A stretch of DNA of 64,000 nucleotides. Source: Rhizaria sp. SCN 62-66. Taxonomy: Eukaryota; Rhizaria, unplaced. The position numbers and the translations under genes were made by a program. The notes beneath the pieces are model-generated. The model saw only the letters and a program-made list of their open reading frames with translations, made no database searches and was not told where the DNA came from. Positions 36,133-45,954 of the stretch are shown here, in pieces; position 1 is the first letter of the stretch, and each line of letters begins with the position of its first letter. The stretch spans positions 1 through 64,000 of the forward strand of contig MEDY01000183.1 in NCBI GenBank assembly GCA_001724265.1, given 5' to 3'.

Positions 36133-38241
36133 ATGTGGCTGCGCTGTGTCCCGGCGACGGCCGCTCGCTGCCGCGTGCGCTCTCTCTGGCCCGCGCGGCT
36201 CGCGTCCCGTCGGTCTACCTGCACGCCGCGGCGCTGGTTAAGGACCCCTCGGTGGACTGCGTGCTCATCGCGACGCCGCCCGGCACGCACCTGGCGCTGG
36301 CCGTGTTGGCCGCCGCCGCGGGCAAACCCTGCGTCGTGGCCGCGCCCTGGGCGCGCCACCACACAGAGACCGCCGCCGTCACCGCGGCCTTCGCCGCGGC
36401 GCTCGGCCCCGCGGCGGTCGCGGCGCCGGCGCCCGTCGGCCACGGCCACGGCCAGGGCCTCGATGTGACTGCCGACTCGTCGGCGTCGGTGTGGAAGGGG
36501 CGTGTGCTGGCGGCGTGGGCTGCCGCGGCGGGCCGTGTAAGTCCCCATACCCGCGGTGTGAGTGGCGTCGTGGCGCCGTACCCGGCTCTGCTGGCGGCGC
36601 GCGCGCTCGCCGCCACGCTTTCCCTCACGCATCAGCGCAGCAGCGGCAGCATCAGTGGCGGCAAGAGCAACGGCAGCAACAACAGCAGCAGTGCTGTTGC
36701 CGCTGCTGCTGTTGCGACCGCTGCCGCCGCTTTCGCGACTGTCTCTGGCTCTGTCTCCGGCTCTAAGCCCACTGACGGCCTTACCGCTGCCGGCGACGCT
36801 CTTCTGAGCGCCATCTTCGCGCACCCCAGCCCGCGCGCCTTCTGCCTCGGGGTAAATACCCCCTTAGCCGCATCCGCGCCAGTCGCGGCGGCGCGCGTGC
36901 CCGCGGCGCTCATCGTGGCCCACAGCCACCGCGTCTCGGAGCGGCTCCAGGCCGCGCGCGCCGCGCTCTCGAAGTTAGGCCGCGTGCTCACGGTGACCTA
37001 CTCGCTGTCGCTGCCGGTCGCGCTGGCGAGCGACCCCCGGACCCGGGCCCCCGCGGCCGTGCCCGGCTGCCACTACAGCTCCACCGTGCCCTCGGCCCAC
37101 GCGGGCACCGACGCGAACAACAACAACAGCGGCAGCAGCGGTAACGCCGCCGCCGCCGCCGCGGTTGACGCGGTCGCGGCCGCGGTGGCGAGCGCGCCGA
37201 TCCCACCTGCCGCGGCCGCCGCGCTGTCTGCCGCCGCCGCCGCGCCTGCGTGCTGCCTCGGCCCCGCGCGCGCCGCCGCCGTGGCCGCCGCCGCCGCCGC
37301 GGGCGCCTCACCGGCCGCCGCGGCCGCAGCCGCCGCCGCCGCAGTGGCTGCCGCCGCCACGGCCGCCCAGGGCTCCTCTCAGGGTACCCATGGTGGCCCG
37401 CTGCCTCAGTGGTTCCGCGACCCCTCGGCGCTGGGCGGAGGCTGGTTCTATTTTTTCGGAACCGCAGCCGTGGACGCCCTGTCGACGCTGCTGGGCCCGC
37501 TCACGCACGTGGCCGGCGACGCGACCCCTTACAGCAATGTAAGTACCCCCGCGCAGGGCGCCGCCGCTGCAAGCGCGACGGGCGTGTCTCCGGCGACCGA
37601 GGCCACCGTGGCCCTCACGTTCCGTGTCCCCGCCAACCACAACCCCAGCAGCGGTAGCAGCGGCAGCAGCGGTCGCAGCCCCAGCAGCGCCGCGGCCGCC
37701 GCCGTCGCCGCCGCGGAGACGGTGCCCGGCACGGCGCTATTCTCGTTTCCCCAGTCGGCGCGGGCCCCCGTGGCCGATGTGCTCACGGTCACCTGCGAGC
37801 GCGGCACGCTCTCGCTGCCGCTCGTGCTCGGCGGCCTCACCGCCGCGCTCGAGGCCGACGCCCTCAAGCGCTGGTTCGATCTCCACACCGCGCTGCTGCT
37901 CACGGTCACCACGGCCGCTGCCGCCGCCGCAAACACCGCGGCCACCACAGCGCACACCAACAACACTACCGCTGCGGCCAGCGCGGCGGCGGCGGTATTC
38001 GCGGCGCGCTCCCCGCCTCTGCCGGGCTGTCTCAGCGCCGCCAGCAGGACCGCGAACGCGCAGGGCGGCGGCTTGACTTTGGTGTCGGCCGCTGCGCCCA
38101 CGGTCACCCCCGCTGCGGGCACTTACCCGGGCGGCCGGGGCACTTACACCGACGGCTTCATCGGTCTCAACGGCGGCGGCAACAGCAGCAGCTACAGCAG
38201 TAGCAGCAGCGACGACGATGAGGAGAGCAAAAGCAGCAGCA

Positions 38242-38272
<31 letters not shown>

Positions 38273-38873
38273 TGGCCGCCGCAACGGCCGCAACAGCGAC
38301 AGCTTCTGCTTCTCCTCTGCCCTCACCCCGCGCAGCCGCAGCGGCGGCAGCGGCAGTGGTGACGCCGGCTTCACCCTGGCGACTGTGCCGCAGGCGCTGG
38401 TTACAGCCGACACGAGTCTGCTGCCGCTGCTGGTGGCCGAGAGCGCCGCCTTCGTCGCCCGCGCCGCCGCCATCGCCGCCGTCCCCGTCCCCGCGCTGCT
38501 CGCGACTACAAGCATTAACACTAGCCACAGCGCTGGCAGTAGCGCGGCGGCGAGTACGGGTGCTGCCGCGGTAGTGGCGGCTGCGCGCGCGTCACCCGCC
38601 CTGGCCTTCGCCGCCGAGGTGCTGCGTCTGGCCGCAACCGCGGTGCCCGCCAGTGACCTGGTGGCGTGCGGCAACGCATTCGTGCCTTTCTTCGCCGCCG
38701 CCAACGCCGCCTTCGCCGCGCGCCGCCATAGCACCGAGGCGGGCGCCGCCGCCGCGGCTGCCGGCGGTGCGGTGAGTGGCGCGGTGGTGCTGGTGGGCGT
38801 CGACCGCGTTGCGCCCGCGGACGCGGCGGGCGCCACGGCGGCCGCCGTCGCACTGCTCGACAAGAAGGTTGCC

Positions 38874-38905
<32 letters not shown>

Positions 38906-39263
38906 GAATACTGGCAATAACGCTGAGAGCGGCGACGATGACGACGACGACGGTGACGGCGACGACGGCGACAGTGTCACTAGGAGCGGCGGCAACGCGC
39001 TGGCGGTGTCCCTCGACGACGTGCTGTCCCACTTACCCAGCGTCGCGGAGGCGAAGTACTCCTCCCTGCTCGTCGACGCCGCGCTCAAGCCCTTTTATCG
39101 ATCCCGCACGGACAAGTTCTGGACGCGCGCCTCCTCGTGGCAGCGCCCGCTGACCGCGCAGACGCCCGCGGCCGCTGCGGCGGTTGCGGCGGCAGCGGTG
39201 GCGGCGGGTGTCGCGGCCGGGGCGGCGCCTGCGGGGCTCCACGCTGCGCAGCTGCCCAAGTAA
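32332..39263 (+). CDS. Giant Gfo/Idh/MocA-type oxidoreductase-like protein
   Basis: Exons 32332-34138 and 34243-39263 join in phase 1 across a 104-bp intron, giving 2275 residues and a TAA stop. The start MGAEQSTA fits an N-myristoylation signal (Gly2, Ser6), suggesting membrane attachment. The first 600 residues are Ala/Ser-rich. A Rossmann NAD(P)-binding domain begins near residue 1126 (GWGVIGTGAFLERLALPAL) and continues with VPSVYLHAAALVKDPSVDC and VLIATPPGTHLALAVLAAA (~1273), which match the family closely. The C-terminal half has GGGWFYFFGTAAVDALSTLL (~1666), like the family's substrate domain. At the position of the family's EKP lysine motif it has AAPWA, so the usual catalytic/cofactor lysine is missing. 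Typical members are about 350-400 residues; here Ser, Ala and Asn runs are inserted throughout. It may be a pseudoenzyme or scaffold. The N-terminal region up to the Rossmann domain is unrecognised. Confidence 0.75.
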
Positions 39264-39936
39264 GAATGCAGATTGATTGCTAGAGACACGACGCACAAGT
39301 GCGTGCACTTCTGATTAGGATTGTTTTTATCATAGTTATATTATTTCTCCATGGCTAAATACACAACATACGACTCAATTTCAAGTTGGGATGACCGGCG
39401 TATCGATAGAAGCTTACTTTTTCCTTTTGGACGCGGCACGATTTGTTGTGAGGATTCCAGATCAATTCACGCCGATTTTTTTGCAGCATTGTTCCCGTCT
39501 TAATTCATCGATCGATACGAGATATAAGCAAAGTCTACCAAAGATCAAGCCATGAAACTGCCATTTCTTTTTAAGCAATCCAGTTGAACCCACTATTGAA
39601 CTGGCATTGACGGAGCGCAATCGTTGCAAGCAACGATCCCCAGAGCCAGTCCAGGCGCGTGGCAGATATAACTGGATTGTTTGCCATCTTTAAGCGTAGC
39701 TTCACATTCGGCGATTTATGTTAACTTCAACTGATCATGAAGTATATATTGACGTTGAGTTATTATATTTGCGCTTGCTAGGTACACGTGTTCCGCCTCA
39801 GTTTGATGTCCGATCAGTCAAGCATCCCCGCGCGCGCACAGGCTCACTCACACATTTCCATCATCCGTACTTCCAACTGCACGTCACCCCCGCATAGCGT
39901 TTGCCTATTCTACGCACGCGCACGCGCTCTGCAGCC
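39264..39936. other. Intergenic, oxidoreductase-like gene to EGF-like gene
   Basis: AT-rich 673-bp spacer between two plus-strand genes. It contains a perfect 8-bp inverted repeat at 39620-39637. Composition becomes GC- and pyrimidine-rich from about 39800, the probable leader of the next gene. No coding sequence is supported. Confidence 0.45.
39620..39637. repeat. Short inverted repeat
   Basis: ATCGTTGC, two A, GCAACGAT: a perfect 8-bp palindromic pair in intergenic DNA. It could be a protein-binding site or chance. Confidence 0.5.
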
Positions 39937-42900
39937 ATGCGAGCTCTTTTCTCTTTTATTGCACTTGCATGCGCCTGTGCCTTCGCCACGGCCATCGATG
40001 ACGATGTCACGAAGTTCGTCTTCACGCTCGTACCACCCGCGCGCGCCGCCGAGCTGCGCCGGGACGCTCTTTCACTCACCTTCCAGTGGTCGACCTTCAC
40101 CGCCGGCCCCCACTCCTAGACTGAGACTGACGCCTTCGTGTTCCTGCTGTCTTCTGAAGAGCTGGCGTGGCTCTCCCCGCCGTCGTCGTCATCCGCGTCC
40201 CGCACGGTTGCCGCGGTGGCTCGGGACGCAAGCGACCTCGCCGCGCTGCCCGAGCTGCCGACGCTGCCGCTGACCGCGCGCCTTGACTTGGACGCTAGTG
40301 CGCTCGTCGTGTCGCCCGGCGACGGCGCGGAGCTGCGCGGCGACGTGCTGGTCGAGCTCACCGTCGCCGGCTTCGCGCCCGCCGAGCTCTGCAACGTCAC
40401 CATCGACCCATTAACCGGCGCGACGAGCACCAAGAGCGTTACGCACACCTTCACCGTCGCCGTCGCCGGCAACTTCATGCTGGCCGAGGTAGCGCCCGAC
40501 GCGCCCGCGGCCGACGCGGACAAGATCGCGGTTACCCAGGCGCCGTGCGCGGCCGAGTGGGTCTGCGGCCCCAACAGCGCGCACTGCGACGCGGCCGACG
40601 AGTCGCACTTCCTGCCCCAATGCCCGACCGACTGCGGCGCCGCGGCGCGCGCGCCCAACGCCACCTGCGCGTACACTGCGTTCGGCGAGTTCGTCGCCGC
40701 TTCGGGCGACGCCGCGCTCTGCGGGTCCGCGCCTGATATGTCTTTCCCGTGCAGCGACTACACGTGCCCCGACGCGGTGTGGGTCTGCCGGCCCCTGAAC
40801 AGCGCCGAAGACGTGCCGTATGTGCTCTGCGGCAGCGGCAACAACACCGACACCGCTGACCCGACGCTCTACGCCCCGTTTGACTCGTTAGCGGCGACCG
40901 ACAACAGCACTGACGCCGACGCGGGCGGCTTCGAGCCGTGCCCTAACGACGACTCCGCGTGCGCGTTCGGCCCACTGCGGCTGCGTGAGGCCGCCTGCGC
41001 CAAGAGCGCGGCCGAGCCCGACGTGCTGCTGGGCGAGCGCTGTCCGCTCGCGCTGCTCGAGGCGCCGCCCGCGCTGGAGCTGCAGTGCGCGGACACGCTG
41101 GGCGCGTGTGGCGTGCGCGCGGTGGCCGGCGCCGAGTGCCGCGTCGCCAGCTCGGGCGCCGAGGCGCGCTGCCTGGTCCCGGACGCGTCCGTGGTGCGCG
41201 ACGCCGTCTGCGTCGACACCAAGGTGGAGAGCGAGAGCGAGGGCGCGGCGCTGGTGAGCTCCGAGCTGTGCGCGCTCGCCGGCGTGCCACTGGTGGCCGA
41301 GTGCACCGACCTGCCCCCGAGCTGCGACACCCCGCTGTTGTGGGCCGCCACGCCGCACGACGCGTGCGTGGGCCGCGGAGATGTCCGCTTCTGCGAGACG
41401 GTGCGCCTCGTCACCGTGAAGTGCGCGTACAACGCCGCTACCTCCACCACGATCGTCTCTGCGGGCGGCAGCGGCGAGGAGCTCGTGCCCGTGGCCGACT
41501 ACCTCTGCGCGGACCTGCCCGACCGCCCCGCGGACTACGAGTCCTGCGCGCCGGCGCCCGTCTCCTGCGACGCTACGTTCGGCGCGTGCACGGCAGCCGA
41601 ACCCGTCACCGTGGGCGGCGTCGCGCGGCTCGGGCTCGCGCGATCGTGTGAGTGCGTGGCGGGCGCGTACGGCGACGACTGCGCGCGCAAGGTTGAAGTC
41701 GACGACGTGGAGGTCGTCGCTGTTGCGGGGCTCGAGGGCGAGGACAAGGGGAATGTGTACGCTGTGATCTGGGAGGCTGAGTTTGACGATGATGACGATG
41801 ATGACGACGACGATGATGATGATGATGATGACGATGACAAGAAGACGCTTCAGGCACTCACGCCTGAGTCTCTTGCCAGCGCCGTCTACCTCAACGCTGG
41901 CGTCAACACCAAGTCCAAGAAGTCCACGAAGAAGAGCAAGAGGGCTTCTAGGGCGAGCAAGAAGTCATCGCTTATGACGGCTAAGAAGACCACTCTCGCT
42001 GTAACCGCAAACCCCATCAAGGACTCTGCCGCCGACTCCGTGAACCCGGACGTCACGATCACCCTGACGCACACCGCGACCCAGATCAAGACCGTGATCA
42101 CTGCGGGCGTTTCCGTGCCTTTCCGCGCCCAGCGCTTCGAGTTCTCGTCGGTGGCGCACTCACTGGTGCCCGGTGACTACACCGCCGAGGTCGCCGTCAA
42201 CGCGCTGCTGCGCGAGCCCTCCAAGGCCTTCGCCGTGGCGCCGCAGTGCAGCGCGGGTCAGTGCGCGCGCGACGCCGCCTGCGACGCCAAGACGGGCTTC
42301 TGCGCCTGCCCCGGCGCCTGGGGCGGCCGCTTCTGCACCGTCGACCCCTGCGACACTGCGCGTTGCAGCCAGGCCGGCACCGTGCCTGCCGAGCGCTGCA
42401 CCGTGGTGAAGGACCACGCCGTGTGCAACTGCCTCACCGCGGCCGACGGCAGCGCGCTTTTCTCTGACGCCCGCTGCGTGACTCCGATTGTGCAGTGCCC
42501 CGACGTCCCGTGCGCGCACGGCGGTGTGCCCTCGGCGACCGTCACCACCTCCACGGACGGCAGCGGTGCTGAGGTGACCACGGTCACGTGCTCCGGCGCT
42601 TGCGAGTGCCCCGCCGCGTCGCTCTACACAGGCCCGCTGTGCGACGCGTGCGCCGCGCCATGCGAGCCCGACGGCGTGGCCTCCGGCGCCGCGTCTGCGG
42701 CGTGCGGCGCGTGCGTCTGCCGCGCGGGCCACTCGGGCGCCACGTGCGCGTGCCGGCACGCGACCGTGCGGCTTGTGTTCCCGCCCTCCGCGGTCATCAA
42801 CTGGTTCTTCAACGCGTCCGAGCCCCTGCACGCCGAGCGCGGCGCGCGGTTTGCGGCGCAGCTGGCCGCGGACGTGGGCGCGCTTCTGGGCGACTCCACC

Positions 42901-43632
42901 GTCACCGTGACCGCAGGCGCGATGCGCGAGGCCCTGATCAGCAAGACGGACCGCGTTGCACTCGTCACGCTCCGCGTCGGCCCGCAGTGCAATGCTGACG
43001 CCGCCAGCAACGCCGCTACCAGTGCGTCGCTCTTCGCGACGGTCGTCGCCTCTGCCTCTGCGACGACAATGCCCGCCAGTCAGTACAGCGCTCGCGAGTC
43101 GTTTAGCGCGCTCGCCGTCGCGGACATGACCGCGACTTACGCCGCCCTGCAGAGCTTCGTCGCCGCCGTGGCCGCGGACCCCTCTGGCGCGACTCTCGGC
43201 AGCGCGCTGTCCGCCGCCACGGCTTCTAACGTCGGCATCGAGGATGAGGGCTGCGTGGGCTCCGCTGCGGCGGCGGACTGCGCAGCCTCGATCCCCGCTG
43301 GCACCGGCACGGGCTCTGTGACCGAGTACGTGCCGCCCGACACCGACGACGACGACGGCGACGACGACAAGGATGACCATGACGGTGGCAGCAGCAGCGG
43401 CGGTTTGAGCGACGCCGGCAAGATTGCGCTGGGCGTGGTACTTGGCGTCGGCGGCGCGCTGCTAATTGCCGTTGTGGTCCTGGCCTACTGCATGCGGTGG
43501 TGGTGCTTCGGCGACGGCGGCTGCGCTGCTTGCTGCAAGCCTAAGAGCGGCGGCGGCGACAGGAACTACGCGAATGCCAGCGACGACCTTGAGCTGGTCA
43601 CCACGGGCGGCAACAGCACGTACGAGCTTTAA
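39937..43632 (+). CDS. Type I membrane protein with EGF-like repeats and one in-frame TAG
   Basis: Single frame of 1231 residues starting MRALFSFIALACACAFATA, a signal peptide, and ending at TAA. Codon 61 (40117-40119) is TAG; the frame before and after reads as one extracellular domain (LTFQWSTFTAGPHS, then TETDAFVFLLSSEEL). The ectodomain is Cys-rich with N-glycosylation sequons (NVT, NAT, NST). EGF-like modules lie near residues 540-585 (CECVAGAYGDDC), 770-808 (CSAGQCARDAAC, CACPGAWGGRFC) and 888-942 (CRAGHSGATC). A run of about 18 Asp at nt 41786-41838 is followed by a Lys/Ser-rich stretch. A transmembrane helix is at about 1160-1186 (IALGVVLGVGGALLIAVVVL), then Cys/Trp residues and a 45-residue cytoplasmic tail. 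It is probably a surface receptor or adhesion protein. Alternatively a 90-bp GC-rich intron (40030-40119) could remove the TAG in frame, but its donor would be atypical. Confidence 0.8.
41786..41838 (+). repeat. Poly-Asp coding repeat
   Basis: GAT/GAC repeat encoding about 18 consecutive Asp in the ectodomain of the EGF-like protein. Mixed codon use means the amino-acid run is not a pure triplet expansion. A Ca2+-binding role is possible but unproven. Confidence 0.85.
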
Positions 43633-44531
43633 GCGCTGCGACATATTTCTGCTGAACGATTTTTTTAAAATGTGATTTGTACGATTTGATTTGTACATGT
43701 ACGTCTAATCTATTTTGTTTGATGCCGTGCATTCATTGCATGCGACACAACGGACCTTTAGTTTCATTCATTTTTCCGAAAGCATGTGTAACTCTTTTGA
43801 TTTTGGCCAGTCCATCTTCGCGAATGTGCTCTATGTTTATGCTTCTCGTATATGCATCTGCTTCAGCGAGGCCACTTGCTCCACCCATCTCCACTGTAGC
43901 AGAGCAACACACGTGCCGAACTAGCCATGATTTTTTTCTTCCCCTTAATATTTAAGCTGCAAACGCAAGAAGCTGTAGATTGGGCGTTCTACGTTTGCCA
44001 ATAGTCACAACACATGTTGGGAGTTATCTGCAGATATGCAATACTGTTACGCCCCCTTAGGCTCGCTTCTTGGCTTGTAGCTCTGGGTCGTGCACTGCAT
44101 TGACGCATTTCTGTGTAACGCTGAATGATTTACTGATCAAAGATTGTATGAGCAAATCCAATATAAATATCACTAATTAATGAACTTCATCCCAATTGTA
44201 GTTTTGTTGTTTAAATCGAGCTGGCATATGCTTACATAATGTGCGCTTTTCTTTACGAGGAATTAAACTAGATACTATTGTCAGTGCTCGTTTGCAAGCT
44301 GGCAATAGGCTCTTGTTTCAATACGTACATATAATATGAAATATAATAAGTAATCGAATTCACTTGCTACTGTATATCACGCCGTAAGTCATGCAGTACT
44401 TAAAATTGAATGAACAAGGTTGTGATAAACTCATGGCCCACATTCAGTCTCCGGAGAATAGTCAATCAAACACGGAGCCTCTAACTCTCACCGCACCAGA
44501 ACGCAGGAGATTCCACGCTGCCACAGCGCTC
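43633..44531. other. Convergent intergenic region, 0.9 kb
   Basis: AT-rich spacer between the convergent EGF-like gene and IFT25. Open frames here are short and of non-coding composition. I see no RNA gene or repeat of note. Confidence 0.45.
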
Positions 44532-45417
44532 TCAGTTGATGACGATGCTGGAGACGGCGACATGGGGCCCGTAGCCGTTCTCAAACTCGATCTTGACGAA
44601 CTTGGTCGTGGTGGAGGGAAACGTGATCACCGTCTCCTGCAGGCTCGGCGTCAGGCCCAGCACGCCCGCGCCCGCGCCCGCGGTGACGGCCGTGGCGGGC
44701 ATCGCAGCCTTGCCCGCGGCGGCCGCGGGCACCTCGGTCGCAGGACCCGGGGCCGAGGCGACAGAGGCGGCAATCTGGGAGAAGGTGTTGTACAGACCGC
44801 GCTCGCTGGTATGCACCGTAATAGACCTATATCGCAACAAATCATAGTAAATGCAACGTAAAGATACAACATATGAAGATGTGAGTTTAAATAAAGTGCA
44901 ATATAGCTTTGCTTTGCGGAGGAGATGCTGGGCAGTTCGCTCGACGTACTTGGCGCCGATGGAGGTGATGGCGACGGAGGAAACCGCGCGGCGGGGCTGC
45001 ACAAGCACAATGGACTGAGGGTAAAGTCCCGTGGTCAGCCAGAATGTCGACTTGTCGCTGTAGATGTGTTGCAAGGGCAAGTCGTGAGTGGACAGAGAAG
45101 AGAGCTCGACGTTGATGAGAAGATTCGAAAGGATCATTCGTATTAAAGCAACACATAGAGAAACACCATAGCAATATTTGAAAAAATAAGCGGTAGGATA
45201 TGACAACGAAGCATGTAACATTGCAAGTAAGGCTGTTTCAGTCGTAGCATTTGATGATTTGAGTGCAGAGTTTAGTGTCCGTTGTAACGCGTGTGTGTTG
45301 GAACGGGGACAAACGCAGGGTGCAGGGGACGTACCCATCGAGGACGTTGGTCGGCGGGTGGTCGATGTTGTTTGAGGTAGAGAAAGACACCTCCGTCGTG
45401 AGCTCAGTCTCGTCCAT
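44532..45417 (-). CDS. IFT25: Intraflagellar transport protein 25 (IFT25/HSPB11)
   Basis: Subunit of the IFT-B train that partners with IFT27 and moves cargo, including BBSome-linked membrane proteins, in cilia. Minus-strand exons 45417-45335, 45057-44950 and 44805-44532 join with phases 2 and 2 across GTACGT...CAG introns of 277 and 144 bp. The product is 154 residues, close to the roughly 144 of the human protein, with a TGA stop. Conserved jelly-roll residues are evident: FSTSNNIDHPPTNVLDG corresponds to the family's SS-x-HPP-x-N-IIDG, then DKSTFWLTTGLYPQSIVL matches the TFWTTTG-(M/L)-(F/Y)-PQ segment, and FVKIEFENGYGPHVAVSSI matches the last strands. An extra upstream coding exon cannot be excluded, because a YAG precedes the ATG, but the length argues against it. 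A short Ala/Pro-rich insert (about residues 75-110) is lineage-specific. Confidence 0.9.
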
Positions 45418-45954
45418 CGTTGCGGATGCGGCGGCGGCGCTGGGTGCTATGGGCAGGAGGGAAACGGTTCGAACAGAAAGGCAACGCAGATAAGAAATGA
45501 GAGCGGATTCAGCAAGCGCAACACACGCAGAGATCACAATTTAAAGTGAATACACAAACAAACACAAAAAATCCCAGAGGTGCATAAGCAGCAAATCCTA
45601 CGTTCAAATGGTCGCATGTAAGGTGGATTTAGGTTTGAACTTAAACCCGACAAGAAGCTCACGGTCTCCTGTCACAGCCGCTGATCAAGCCGACAAATCG
45701 TCTCTACACCACATGCCCTTGTCCGTCAACGACTTATTGAAGAGGTGTATATGGACTGACTAGTACCTATCCTTTTTGATTTCTTTTTATACGCCACTTA
45801 CACTCACAATCTCCGCACTGCATCCCCTTTCTCTCCCCGTCGACGTATCCAGTCACCGACCTCTTCACACCCAGCTCCTTCCAACCACCCAGACCCATTT
45901 TAACTCGAATCTTTGACCGCCCCGCGCGCGCCGCTACCGCTCGCACCCCGCGCT
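45418..45954. promoter_or_regulatory. Divergent intergenic region, IFT25 and PH/C2 tether
   Basis: Head-to-head spacer of 537 bp. It is AT-rich near IFT25 and pyrimidine-rich from about 45790 to the start of the plus-strand gene. Promoters of both genes are inferred from arrangement; no specific element is certain. Confidence 0.45.

Noticed and set aside
44391-44861. Plus-strand open frame over the IFT25 region
   Set aside because: Antisense shadow of IFT25 exon 3, whose minus-strand reading has clear homology and consistent splice phases.
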